Source: Yponomeuta sedellus (taxonomy: Eukaryota > Arthropoda > Insecta > Lepidoptera > Yponomeutidae). From it: 64,000 nucleotides of DNA. A model generated the notes under the pieces. It ran no database searches, was not told where the DNA came from, and saw only the letters and a program-made list of their open reading frames with translations. A program made the position numbers and the translations under genes. Positions 54,107 to 64,000 of this stretch are shown here, in pieces. Numbering within the stretch: the stretch's first letter is position 1; each line of letters begins with the position of its first letter. The stretch is from contig OW203726.1 in the NCBI GenBank assembly GCA_934045075.1, positions 24,181,488-24,245,487 on the forward strand, in the 5' to 3' direction.

Positions 54107-54626
54107 CAGGGATGTTATACGTGTCATAATTATGGTACATGTACCATAATTCAGTTGTTCGTACCATGTACCATGATACATTATGGTACGCGAAAGTACC
54201 ATAATTTTGCCTTTTTTGATCACAAGCACTTTTGCATCACATCTTTTGCTGTTGCTGTTGACGAGTTTTTTTTATGTACCGATATCTAGCAACACTAAAA
54301 AATCATTCATTCATTTCGTTCAGTAAGTTGATAAGAACGTTCATATCTGTGATAGTTTTTGTAGTCTGTGGATTGTAAGTGAACTTCACAAAGTTGAACT
54401 TAGAAGTAGCGAATAGCACAGACAGACTAAAAAGAAAAAAAGCGAGTAGAGTGTTTGTTTGAACAATTTATGAAAATTCGAAGAAAATTTAATACTATAA
54501 TTAATAGGACCTGCCTAATTTATTAAATCTGTAAGAGTTTTCCTACCCGTACCTTATTTTTTTCAAAAATACCATAATTTTTAGCGTCTGGTGCCATAAT
54601 TCAAAAGTTGGCATCTAACATCCCTG
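54107..54626. mobile_element. hAT-type MITE with perfect 8-bp target duplication
   Basis: Ends CAGGGATGTTA and its complement TAACATCCCTG. TGTGATCC is repeated exactly on both sides (54099-54106 and 54627-54634). Eight-base duplication and a CAGGG terminus are hAT hallmarks. Subterminal regions carry many TACCATAAT / ATTATGGTA copies in both orientations, as expected of transposase binding sites. No transposase gene inside. Confidence 0.85.
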
Positions 54627-54634
54627 TGTGATCC

Positions 54635-55169
54635 TTTGCGTCTGTGATCCGTTTCTGTGATTCGAGTGAACGTACACTCTGCGAGCTATTCTGGCTTGCG
54701 CTGCCAAAACTGCGCTGCCAAAACCTTTTGTACGCCACGCTAATATAAGTTACTCGAAATACTAATCCTACGCAGATGATGTCGCGGGCACCAGCTAGTC
54801 CACTAATAAAACGTTTCTACCTGTAATTGCCCCATCCAGCACGGTGGTGGCGTGGCTGCGGTGATGTCTTCATTATTTTTTTACATTTGGGAACTAGCGG
54901 GTGGGTCTGACCCTCCCACATTTAACGGGTATAATAGAGACGTCCAAATTAGGGGTTGAACGTAGTATGCATGGTAAAAGAGAAGTGGCGCTTACTGTGG
55001 AAAAATCAACTTTATTGCGTTAGGATGACTTAGGCACGAAAGTTTTTTTGGATAAAATTTAAGTTACTTGAGTGTACAATATAATATGTTTTTTTATTCC
55101 TCTAGTGCTTGATCATGTCGATAAATTCTATACCTTCCTGTCGATAGATGACGTTACTCTTAAGTACTT
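54635..55169. other. No gene seen
   Basis: Unassigned flank with no exon or clear repeat. Confidence 0.4.
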
Positions 55170-55392
55170 AATTATTAACTTTTGTAATTTTTGCCGAGGG
55201 TAGTAAACTAACAGTTAATGCTTTCAACAAAAAGATGCCTACCAACTCAGTCATCCGAGACCACGGCACCTGTAAAAGTGCCGAAACGTCGGAAAATTGT
55301 AAAAAAAATAATATAATATACGAGCATAAATCCGTACAGAAACAGTTTTGATTATGTTTAGTGCTCGTGTTAACCTTAGAAAATACTATACT
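55170..55392 (+). repeat. Fold-back family arm (11948 type)
   Basis: TTTGCCGAGGGTAGTAAACT, GGACCACGG-like, AAAAGTGCCGAAACGTCGG and TAGTGCTCGTGTTAACCTTA blocks in the order seen at 12240-12440. Confidence 0.7.
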
Positions 55393-55470
55393 TAATATTA
55401 AATAAGTTTATTTAACTAGATCCTTAAAATAGTACACAATGCTTTCCTTGTTTGGTTGTCTTGTAGGATC

Positions 55471-55571
55471 CACCAACCCGGACTTGGCCCCCGTGGTGGA
55501 GTATGGCCTATCTTTCCTGCGATGCAAGTAGAGACCCGTGCCCCAGCAGTGGGGACATATAAGGGTCGATA
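55471..55571 (-). repeat. Repeat family A head, minus copy
   Basis: ACCAACCCGGACTTGGCCCC to GTGCCCCAGCAGTGGGGACA. Confidence 0.75.
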
Positions 55572-55583
55572 TCGCACTCATGT

Positions 55584-55634
55584 AAGATATCAAATTCCCC
55601 TGCAAACTGAGTTTGCAGGGGAATTTGATATCTT
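55584..55634. repeat. Perfect 24-bp hairpin, 3-base loop
   Basis: Arms 55584-55607 and 55611-55634 are exact complements around TGA. Adjacent to a family A copy but not part of it. Confidence 0.9.
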
Positions 55635-55639
55635 GACTG

Positions 55640-56680
55640 CAAATCGGCGTAATTTGATAAGCGGTTTAAAAATGGCCAAAATTAAGTAAGCATATTTTCC
55701 TCTTTGTAGTGTACAAATACACTACAATGGATAATAAAAATAGTTCCTCCCTAACTATAGAAATAAATTCAATACTGTGCATTTGGCTTTAAATCAACAG
55801 AATTTTTGACTTAAAGAATTTTATTTTAATTTCAAGTCAATTTAGTAGGTTTGTCAAACAGGTAACAATCTTAGTACAGTATAATTATTGTAGTAAATAC
55901 TAGTTTTAATCTAGATTGACTCCCAAAGTCGAAACAGTCTTTACTGTTTCGGCAGCAAAGCTCCTCCAATTAAATATAACAACCAAACTTTAATCACAAT
56001 ATGACCTGTTAAATCGGTTCAAATCGTATAAATTCTGAGGGCCAATACCTACATTTACTTGTGATTTTGCTTGTAGTAGCATTCCTCCTCAGGCTGCAAG
56101 TTGGTTCAGGATTGGCCGTAATGACAAAAAATAATTCAGCCCATGTCACTGATTAGGGATGAAAGATATCGTAAATTAATACCACTCGATAACTCTAATG
56201 TGATTTAAGCCTGATTCTTTGACGTCTTCATACTCCTCAGCGTTTGATATCATCAACCCACAGTGTACTCTTTCCAAAAGGAAGGAGGCTTTTCGTAGGT
56301 TAGACATATTAATGGGCTATTTATTACTTATATCTAAACAATTTTGTTCAAACTTGTAGTAATAATGATAAAGAAGACCAAGAATACAGGTGTAATACCT
56401 ACTGTAACCTATCTCTTAAGATCGTGTAGGTAACGAATTTTAGACGAGTTTGATATATTTTCTATCTAATTTGGGAATTTAAACAGAACAAAGAACAAAA
56501 ATTTTAATAATATTGAATACGAAGGACGGAGAAATAATAACCACCTAAGCAAAGAAAAAGGTAAAATACGAAATATTCCACCTCCGCGATACACCGACAT
56601 GGCTTTTATAAATTTATAGACAGTGATTTTTACCGAGGTGAGGGCTATTTAACAGGGGAACGAAATATTTTTTCTCTATA
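55640..56680. other. Upstream of the odorant receptor gene, unassigned
   Basis: AT-rich with no repeat recognised. It ends in a pyrimidine-rich acceptor-like TTTTTTCTCTATAG at 56668-56681, so a non-coding 5' exon further upstream is possible. Confidence 0.4.
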
Positions 56681-56718
56681 GTTTGACGAAATTTTCTTCA
56701 AGTAACACATCCGGAACA

Positions 56719-57548
56719 ATGATCGGACTGTCAAATTTGTGGCCGTACCAAGTAATAAAGAAAGTTCTTTTAACTTTGGAGGATCCTGAAAAACCTTTGC
56801 TGGGTCCTAATTTTTGGATCTTGAGAAAAATTGGAATGATAATGCCCAAAAATAAATTTGCAAAATGTTTATACATGGTTCTCCACGAACTGGTTACTTT
56901 GTTTGTTGTTACACAATACATGGAGCTTTACGAAATAAGATCTAACTTAGACTTGGTGATAACAAATCTTAAGATATCCATGCTCAGTATCGTTTGCATT
57001 GTGAAATCTAATACCTGTGTTTATTGGCAAAAAAATTGGTTGGAATTGATTAATTACGTCACTGAGGCTGACAAATATGAACGAAACAACAAAGACCTCA
57101 AGCGAGCCAAGATAATTGATTCTTACACTGAATATTGTCGAAGAATAACATATTTCTATTGGTTCTTGGTGTTTACCACTTTTGTTACAGTGACTACAAC
57201 GCCTTTGTGGCGTTATCTAACGGAACACTACTTAGACACAGGAAAGCCTGTAGAAGAAACTGAAGTGTTTTATCACATATTTAGCTCTTGGATGCCTTTT
57301 GACAAATACCACCACCCTGGTAGTTTGATAACAGTCATTTGGCATATTGGTATGTGCGCTTACGGAGCTATGACAATGGCAGCATACGATGTCAGTGCTG
57401 TGGTGATCATGGTTTTCTTCGGCGGGAAGCTGGATCTGCTGAGAGAGAGATGTAAACTGATGTTGGGAGTTGATGGCAGACAGTTGACCGAGGAGCAAGC
57501 TGCTGAGATGGTCAAAAAGTTGCATCGCATTCATGTTCTGTTGTTGAG
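56719..57548 (+). CDS. Odorant receptor, exon 1 (TM1-TM4)
   Basis: The frame is open from a TTG at 56683, but the first ATG is at 56719 and gives an N-terminus typical of moth receptors (MIGLSNLWPYQ.., LEDPEKPLLGPNFW). The exon ends at a good donor (TTGAG/GTAAGA) in phase 2 after 276 codons. Hydrophobic segments match TM1 (CLYMVLHELVTLFVVTQ), TM2 (ITNLKISMLSIVCIV), TM3 (YFYWFLVFTTFVTV) and TM4 (IGMCAYGAMTMAAYDVSAVV). Insect receptors of this family sit in the dendrite membrane of olfactory neurons, with the N-terminus inside, and form ligand-gated cation channels with Orco. The order and spacing of segments support a functional gene; the ligand cannot be inferred. Confidence 0.88.
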
Positions 57549-58349
57549 GTAAGAAATATTTTTTTTATTAGGATTTAACAAATTGCGATGTTCATACATA
57601 TCCTACCTAATAAACAATCGCGATTAGACCCATTTTATATACTGGCTGAATAACTTTTTTCATAGTAGTCTTGTGCACGACAATTTTAATTTTCTTTACA
57701 CGACAACTTAATTTAAACTTATCCCTGACTCCTAAAAGGATAGGCGGGGATCAGGGTCTACGATTTGTGACGATCCTAATTCCTGATAGATCTCTTTCAT
57801 TTCATCAACATTCATTATTATTTTTATTTACAGTGTGTATATTTTGATAGCCTAAAAGTCTTACTCGTTAATGCTTTTACTTCAACGTAAGTTAATTTTA
57901 ATCTTTTGTTTAACTTAAAGTAAACAGCTTAAAAATATTGACATAAATAAAAAAAATTAATAACCTTTATAGTTTTGGGCGAAAAGTTGAACACATAGGA
58001 GCTAGAAGTTGCAAAGATAAGTTAACTGGAACAAATGTTACCAGCATCAAGTCCTGTGTTCGTGCAAATCTTGTTGTTTATTAACGTTATTAACGGGCAC
58101 AGGCACAATAATTTTATCGCAATTATAAAACTTTATCTATAAATCTGCTTCATCATGGAACAGCAACAGGAACCACATAAGAAAAATCTCATCACAGACT
58201 TTGTACTGTGTCACAGATATCCCTGAAAATTATTGCAATGTTATTTGCATGCTGCAAACGTAATTTAGTATTGTATTTATTACGAAACATCCGAAAGAGA
58301 ACTGAATTCAAGAAATCAAATTAAATTAATTATGTCTAGACGATGAAAT

Positions 58350-58490
58350 CCGATGTATCAATCAATTTTAATTTCAATGTAAAGTGTTTACATTCTGTTT
58401 GCTGCATATCAATTTATAATGTAAAATGTAAACGGTAGCTTTTGGGCCGTAGTGAATTGTAGTGGAGAAACTCCACTCTGACCATTTAAT
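58350..58490 (-). repeat. Repeat family B fragment
   Basis: ATGTAAAGTGTTTACATTCTG-like start, TTTGGGCCGTAGTG and CTCCACTCTGACCATT; diverged. Confidence 0.65.
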
Positions 58491-58521
58491 CTAATCAACT
58501 AAGTATACTACACAAATCGTG

Positions 58522-58600
58522 ATTATTTATTAGGTAAAACGTAATTTCCTTATTTGAAACGTCGGGAAATAAGGTAATTACGTTTTACCTAATAAATAAT
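58522..58600. repeat. 34-bp hairpin in the receptor intron
   Basis: 58522-58555 and 58567-58600 are complements at 33 of 34 positions with an 11-base loop. The outer right side continues into a sequence shared with 57603-57640. Confidence 0.85.
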
Positions 58601-58993
58601 GGCGATTTGACCCGTTTAATATATAACTATGTATGAGTATCGCGAATCATTTAGAAATACTATACTACACAAATCATAAAATAATAAATTTTATCTCAAA
58701 ATATCTTTCACTCAAGAAAGCTTTGAATATTTAAGTGTAGGTACAAGGGACGCCAAACAAACTAAAGAAAAAAACGACCGAATTTGGCATCCAATGGATC
58801 TGCTATAAACTGGATAAAATAATATGAGGTGCATTAGGTACCATATTATAATATAAATCGTTGATTATAGTAATTCTGTACAGGGAAGCTAATAATTGAT
58901 TCGGAAAGTGTAATCTTCAGCCGCTCCACTAATTAGATTAGATTAACACTCTTTATTGCACACTATCAGTCCTTACGTAACGAAAAAACATAA

Positions 58994-59130
58994 CTAACGT
59001 AGCCATCACGCTTGTATCCTAGAGGGGTAGACAGAGACTAGGGACAGCTATTTGCAACGATTTTAACAGCTGATCATTTACCGTTCATTAGGTCGTTGTA
59101 AGAACGCACGCCTGTTTCGGGTATATAATA
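58994..59130 (+). repeat. Repeat family F
   Basis: GTAGCCATCACGCTTGTATC, AGAGGGGTAGACAGAGACTA and GTCGTTGTAAGAACGCACGC. Confidence 0.65.
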
Positions 59131-59709
59131 AACGTACATGAAATTTCTTTCTTTCGTACATGAAAGTCCATATAATTAGTATACATACATCTGACGGTCT
59201 TATCTCCCAAAAGTGATCTCCTGAGAACCTAAGAGGTGTCAGATCAAATTAAGTCTTTTATCTTTATAAATGCTCTTTTGCAGGTAACCTAGTCCTCTAA
59301 TTCGTTATATTGTTTAAGCTTGTTCGCGAGATGCAATTCTTGTATGAGGCTTACATGAAAGTGTCGATGAAAGTGTTGCTAATTGAAAGGCAGAGCACAT
59401 ATGCCCGGCACAATGACAAAAGCTGTGTATCATGTACTGAAATGTGCATTGTTTCAAACAATAGCGACTGACGTGTCAGGTTTCCATTCAATGCAATTAG
59501 TTACGTTTGGAAATCATTGTCACATGTAACTGTGTCTCATTCTCAGTGAAACAGAAGACTTTACAAGTATTCAGGCAAACCGGAGAGCAATGCACAGTGA
59601 AGAGATTTTATTTTTTCAAATCCTCGCAGAAAAAATACGTCGACTTTTCAATACAATGTATGCTTAGATACCATAGCGTGTAGCTTGCGCAATTATTTAT
59701 ACAAGAATA

Positions 59710-59845
59710 AACATAACGTAACCTCACGCCTGTATCCTAGAGGCCGAGGCCAGGAAATGCCACTTGCCACGATCCTAATAGACCACCTTTGCTTCATCAA
59801 AGTTCATAAGTCGTGGCATGCTCCCACGACGCCGGTTACAAGAAG
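59710..59845 (+). repeat. Repeat family F
   Basis: AACCTCACGCCTGTATCCTA and TGCCACTTGCCACGATCCTA, ending near CGACGCCGGTT. Confidence 0.7.
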
Positions 59846-60459
59846 AAAAAACAAAAGACGATTTATAGAAAAAGAATAAGTTTGAAGTACCTAACAAGGT
59901 AGTTGACTTTTTATGAGATGAAAATATACAGTTAAAATAACTTGCACTCTAGCGCCACCAATAAAAAATCCATATCGTCTTGTACAAAAACTGCATTTCT
60001 ATGTAATAGTGATTTTCCGGAGCCACGACCGAGAAACTACATAAAAAAACCTAGTGCGAATATTAAAACGTACCCTAAAACACAATATTTGTGCCCTAAA
60101 ATGATCCAACTATTAACAGATATCATGTTTAAATATAAAATAACATTTTATATCAGTTTCGTTGGTTTGAAGGGGTTGAAACCTCTAAGTAATTCACTTC
60201 ATTACATTAGTAACTTTACCAGACTAAAATGAAATTGTAATTTTCCGTTTGATTTTATCGATACCTATCTGGTAAAGTAACATCCGTGATGAAAATAATG
60301 GGTAGTACAAATATATCCCGAGTCCCACCTTACTATCGATAACATCCAAAAATTGTATTCAACTGCAGAAACACAACATAAATTGAAGGCGCCCACAAAC
60401 CACCATGTAAATGGTTGATTACGGGTTGTTTTTTTTCTAGATTATTGTTTTTGTTCCAG

Positions 60460-60556
60460 ATATTCGAGGATGTTCAACAGTCTACTGTCACCTGTTATGT
60501 TTTTGTACGTGGTGATGTGCTCACTCATGTTATGTGCGAGTGCATTTCAACTAACA
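60460..60556 (+). CDS. Odorant receptor, exon 2 (TM5)
   Basis: Acceptor TTGTTCCAG at 60459. The first base completes the Arg codon of exon 1, then 32 codons (YSRMFNSLLSPVMFLYVV.., CSLMLCASAFQLT) end at donor GTGAGT in phase 0. The segment is TM5; the SP.MFLYV..CSL.LCASAFQL pattern is characteristic of insect odorant receptors. Phases agree with both neighbours. Confidence 0.85.
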
Positions 60557-61750
60557 GTGAGTAACTAATATATTAATAACAGAGGTGTAATGAATTGTAA
60601 GAACGCGGTGGTAACGGAGCGGTTACTTAGTTAGCCCTGAGATTTCCACACAATTGGGTCATTGTAGATTAGATTAATACTCTTTATTGCACACTATACA
60701 TTTCGAGATTACATGAAAAACTTAAACATCTAAGTCAAATAGTAAGCAATTGGGTGTCTCATGGTTAAAAGCGATGTCTTATAGACAACCATTGTACTAC
60801 GTATCACTAGTATCGTTACACATCAGCCACTAGGGTTCCATCACGATGTTCACAGTTACAGTTAGACGGTGCGTGGTAGCAGTAGCGGCTGGAACGGCAG
60901 AACTCCGGTCTAAAATGCGAGAGGCCGTGGGTTCGACTCCCAGCATGTATCAATTACTTTGTTCTCTAAGTTACGTGTATAATTATATTTCTGAACGTTA
61001 AAGGAGCAATACTACTCGCTAACCGATAAGGAAAATATCGCGCGGAATCCTAAATGTCTGAATTTTTCAAATAACGCTTAGCGCTTGAAATGCCAAGGTG
61101 GCCTCTGTATTTACGTACTTAGTGAAATGATTAATATAGCGTTTAGTGGCATCTTGTAAAGAATAAAAATAAAGTAGTGAATATTATTTACTATAACAAT
61201 ATTCTCTAAAACATGATAACATCTAGTTATAATTCCTTGCACATAACTTGACCGAAAATCAGCGCGGTCTGGTTGACTGTGCGAAATGTATTAAGTAATA
61301 AAATGAGAGTGCTTATTTTTTTAAAGTCACATCCTCGTCCCCGCCAATGTTTACCGAAATACGGGCTTAAGGTCTGATTGGTTAAGTTATGATAATATGT
61401 ACCGTTTACTTTACAAGGTCTTCCCAAAGTCTCCCCGTTTACCTAAGGCCTGATTTTGACTATGGGATGTAATATAATATATATTACATATAAAAGTTAT
61501 CGCTCGTCATACATTTTGTACGAGACCGGTTCACACTGTGCTATAATAATATTATAGCTATAAAACTGAATGTATAACGAGCGAAAAACTATTATATCTC
61601 AAGTTATATAATATTACATCCCATAGTAAAAAGCCAACTTTTGGTAAAGGGGATACATTTTGGTTACTACATTTTTTTACTGTGTGATTCGAAAGAAACA
61701 TTTATTTTGAAAGGCAAATTCAAACATTTGTAATTTTATTCCTTTACCAG
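60557..61750 (+). other. Odorant receptor intron 2
   Basis: Contains a SINE D copy at 60865-61155 (B-box-like GTGGGTTCGACTCCCAG and the GCGTTTAGTGGCATCTTG end) and an inverted-repeat MITE at 61460-61626. No exon seen. Confidence 0.65.
61460..61626. mobile_element. 167-bp palindromic MITE in the receptor intron
   Basis: CTATGGGATGTAATATAATA at the left is complemented at the right end. A second internal pair (TCGCTCGTCATACATT and AATGTATAACGAGCGA) extends the stem; the centre is a TATAATAATATTATA palindrome. Confidence 0.75.
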
Positions 61751-61855
61751 TCAGCAACGAATGCAGCGCAGAAGCTATTGATGGCGGAATATTTAGTATT
61801 TGGCATAGCTCAATTGTTTATATTTTGTTGGCACAGCAATGATGTTTCGTTCAAG
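61751..61855 (+). CDS. Odorant receptor, exon 3 (TM6)
   Basis: Acceptor CTTTACCAG, 35 codons in phase 0 on both sides, donor GTAAGT. Reads SATNAAQKLLMAEYL.., QLFIFCWHSNDVSFK. The Q.FI.CW..N.V pattern after a hydrophobic stretch is typical of TM6 and the following loop in insect odorant receptors. No stop or shift. Confidence 0.88.
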
Positions 61856-61971
61856 GTAAGTCCACTTGATTTTTTTATAGCCCCCTGTTTTATGCTTCTA
61901 AATATTTCTGTCACCAACCAACTTTTAGAAAGTTTCTATACAAATTTCATTGAAGTTATTAGTTCTGTTCG

Positions 61972-62033
61972 TTATCAACCCTTGTATGTCCCCACTGCTG
62001 GGGCACGGGTCTCTTCCTACATCGCAGGAAGGA
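61972..62033 (+). repeat. Repeat family A head fragment
   Basis: CCCTTGTATGTCCCCACTGC through GCAGGAAGG; ends abruptly. Confidence 0.75.
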
Positions 62034-62107
62034 ATTAGCTCTATAAAGCAGATAAAAACCCCTTTCTTCTCTAACGAAGACTGATGGCGACTTCAAGCAC
62101 TGCTTTG

Positions 62108-62345
62108 ACGGCCTCGGTGGCGCAGCGGTTTGGCACGCTGACTGTCAAACCGAAGGATCCGGGTTCGATCCCCGGCTGGGTCAAACTAGGAAACGAAGTT
62201 TTCTAGTTTATCTCGGGTCTTGGATGTTATCTATGTATTTATTGTATTAAATCTATCGTCGAGTTAGCACCTATAACACAAGTCATTTAGTTGTACTTAG
62301 TATAGGGCTAACGAGATCTGTGTAATATGTCCATGAATATTTATT
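62108..62345 (+). repeat. tRNA-derived SINE family G, copy 1
   Basis: The head GGCCTCGGTGGCGCAGCGGT (A box) and GGGTTCGATCCCCGG (B box) are followed by the CTAGTTTATCTCGGGTCTTG body and the ACGAGATCTGTGTAATATGT end, closing in an ATT-rich tail. Copy 2 at 63308 matches along its whole length. Confidence 0.85.
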
Positions 62346-62429
62346 TATTATTATTATTTATTGCTATTGCAGAAATCGTTGCTTACACATTTCAACAACA
62401 AAACACTCGCAAAATGCATTTTTTTACAG

Positions 62430-62585
62430 AGCGAGAGGTTAATACTGGGCCCTTACGAAAGTGACTGGTGTCGCGCCAGCGTGAAGCAGCGGCGAGCTTT
62501 ATTATTGCTCTCCGGGCAGATGAAGAAGACAATTCTATTCACAGCTGGCCCTTTCACCGACCTGACTCTTTCCACATTTATCACT
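62430..62585 (+). CDS. Odorant receptor, exon 4 (TM7)
   Basis: Acceptor TTTTTTTACAG, 52 codons in phase 0, donor GTAAGA. Reads SERLILGPYESDW, then RRALLLLSGQMKKTILF and TAGPFTDLTLSTFIT. The W......R..L......KP/K.L.AG...L...TF pattern is the conserved C-terminal signature of insect odorant receptors. With exons 1-3 the protein reaches 396 residues; family members usually end about 15-25 residues later in a short final exon, which I do not see before 64000. Confidence 0.88.
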
Positions 62586-62709
62586 GTAAGAAAATTTACT
62601 AAATCGTTAAATTAATGAAAGAAACCCAGACCCTATATTATACTATGTCGAACAAACGTTGTAAATTTACTTTGCTATATCTGATAATAAATATTCCTAC
62701 ATTTATTCA

Positions 62710-62832
62710 TACATAACCTCACGCCTGTATCCCAGAGGGGTAGACAGAGACCAGGGACTGCCACCTGCCACGATCCTGACAGATCACCTTCGCTTCATCA
62801 ACGTTCATATGTCGTTGCATGCACGCACGCCG
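62710..62832 (+). repeat. Repeat family F, best copy
   Basis: ACCTCACGCCTGTATCCCAG to GCATGCACGCACGCCGGTT. Confidence 0.75.
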
Positions 62833-63307
62833 GTTGATAATAAATATATCTTTCTTTATTTCAAACTGACTGGTAGCCTGGTAGTATGTTTATGTCATAG
62901 ACTAGACAAAGATTAGCTTCACTTCCCTATTTACTTAACTGTGTTACTTATAAAAACACGAGTCCCTTGAGATTCTCGATAAAAGCAGTATAAATATCTA
63001 GCGTTAAAGTATTTCCCCTGTTTTAAAGTCTCTACATAAATAACAATAAACTTATACTTTGAGCGTCTTGTGGTTGGTGCCGATCAACTCAATAATTGAG
63101 AAGGACAATTATTGTTCTTTCACTTGTTTGCCTTTATTAACACAAAAAAAAAAAAAATTTTGCCGTTATGGTCCTTCCCACAACTTTTGAATTTGGATTT
63201 TGTGTTTTGAACCAGCAACGGTTGACACTCAAGTTTAATTAAGTACCTACAAAATGTGTATTACCATTACTTACCTAGTGGTACGTTATTAATAATATAC
63301 CACTAGG

Positions 63308-63555
63308 ACGGCCTCAGTGGCGCAGCGGTTTGGCACGCTGACTGTAAAACCGAAGGTCTCGGGTTCGATCCCCCGCTGGGTCAAACCAGGAAACGATTTT
63401 TTCTAGTTTGTCTCGGGTCTTGATGTTATCTATGTATTTATTGTATTATTTTAATCTATTGTCGAGTTAGCACACAGGTATAAGACAAGTCATTTAGTTG
63501 TACTTATTATAGGGCTAACGAGATCTGTGTAATATGTCCATAAATATTTATTTAA
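63308..63555 (+). repeat. tRNA-derived SINE family G, copy 2
   Basis: Same layout as 62108-62345, with few substitutions; both copies are in the same orientation 1.2 kb apart. Confidence 0.85.
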
Positions 63556-63701
63556 AAAAAATATAATTTATCATAGTGAAAAAATATTTTCTTAAAATAT
63601 GATCACGATGTATTTATACGGAGTTTATAAATACTTCAAGAAATAATATTTTTGTAAAATACCATAAATAAATAACCGTGATATCGATTTAAAACTTAAT
63701 T

Positions 63702-64000
63702 AAAACTATTTTTATACGGATTTATGCTCGTTTATTACATTTTTACAATTTTCCAACGTTTCGGCACTTTTTCAGGTGCCGTGGTCCCGGATGACTGAGG
63801 TGACAGGTGTCTTTTAGAAATCATTAACGGTTAGTTTACTACCCTCGGCAAAAATTACAAAAGTTAATTATGAAGTTACGTTCCAAAATAGACAAACCAA
63901 TTATTTTTATATAAAGTCAACTGTATTGATTATTAGTAATTGAAGTTAAAATTAAATTTATAAACTAATTACTTTATATGAACCTAAAGATACCGATTAT
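63702..64000 (-). mobile_element. Fold-back family copy, cut by the window end
   Basis: The sequence is the near-exact reverse complement of about 12100-12402 (arm plus unique middle). It continues beyond the window. Confidence 0.8.

Larger units (their letters stand above)
57549..60459 (+). other. Odorant receptor intron 1
   Basis: 2.9 kb from GTAAGA to TTGTTCCAG. It holds a family B fragment (58350-58490, minus), a 34-bp hairpin (58522-58600), and family F copies at 58994-59130 and 59710-59845. A 40-base stretch near 57603 is repeated with changes near 58587. No exon seen. Confidence 0.7.
61856..62429 (+). other. Odorant receptor intron 3
   Basis: 574 bp holding a family A head fragment (61972-62033) and a full SINE G copy (62108-62345), which almost fill the intron. 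Confidence 0.75.
62586..64000 (+). other. Odorant receptor intron 4 (incomplete)
   Basis: Contains family F (62710-62832), SINE G copy 2 (63308-63555) and the start of a fold-back family copy (63702-64000). No final exon was found, so the gene runs past the window. Confidence 0.6.

Noticed and set aside
55584..55634. microRNA precursor
   Set aside because: Perfect pairing with a 3-base loop and only 51 bases is unlike a normal insect pre-miRNA; kept only as a hairpin.
56683..56718. Receptor start at the TTG (56683)
   Set aside because: Eukaryotic start at TTG is not expected; the stretch follows an acceptor-like TTTTTTCTCTATAG and the first ATG at 56719 fits the family N-terminus.

Overview
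This window looks like nuclear DNA from a lepidopteran insect (moth or butterfly). It is AT-rich and intron-rich, with no operons, and is packed with short interspersed repeats. Signs of Lepidoptera are an insect seven-transmembrane odorant-receptor gene, many tRNA-derived SINEs, RTE-type LINE tails ending in GACGACGA-like repeats, and many MITEs with TA or TAA target duplications. I cannot name the species. Most long open frames are shadows; three host genes become visible only when short exons are joined at splice sites.

Host genes. (1) A THAP-domain gene on the minus strand: exons 45616-45695, 42214-42394 and 40042-40287, phases matching exactly, giving 168 residues with an N-terminal C2CH zinc finger and a C-terminal coiled coil. 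(2) A minus-strand first exon for a secreted protein at 36366-36516, with a tentative second exon at 29982-30079. (3) An odorant receptor on the plus strand: exons 56719-57548, 60460-60556, 61751-61855 and 62430-62585. It encodes all seven membrane segments; the last short exon must lie beyond 64000.

Mobile DNA. The main element is a full-length, apparently intact I-clade non-LTR retrotransposon at 45960-51434, with a 14-bp target-site duplication, an internal promoter (Inr plus DPE at canonical spacing), ORF1 with zinc knuckles, and ORF2 with endonuclease, reverse transcriptase and RNase H. It sits 264 bp upstream of the THAP gene start codon, head to head with it. Others include a 2.25-kb terminal-inverted-repeat element carrying a THAP remnant and splitting a SINE, a 657-bp fold-back Tc1/mariner relative with a transposase tail in its loop, a hAT-type MITE with a perfect 8-bp duplication, several TA/TAA MITEs (one with a very CpG-rich core), and dead RTE LINE fragments.

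Repeats. At least seven interspersed families recur; I label them A to G. A is a non-tRNA family beginning near TGTCCCCACTGCTGGGGCAC. B ends in (ATTG)n. C is tRNA-derived with a 28-bp terminal module that also occurs alone. D is tRNA-derived with a long body. E has the ATTATAAANGCGAAAGTTTG head. F is the CACGCCTGTATCCCAGAG unit. G is tRNA-derived with a GGCGCAGCGGTTTGGCACGC head. About 1-36 kb is intergenic or intronic DNA built mostly from these; 36-51 kb holds the two minus-strand genes and the LINE; 56-64 kb holds the receptor gene, whose introns contain copies of B, D, F, G and A.
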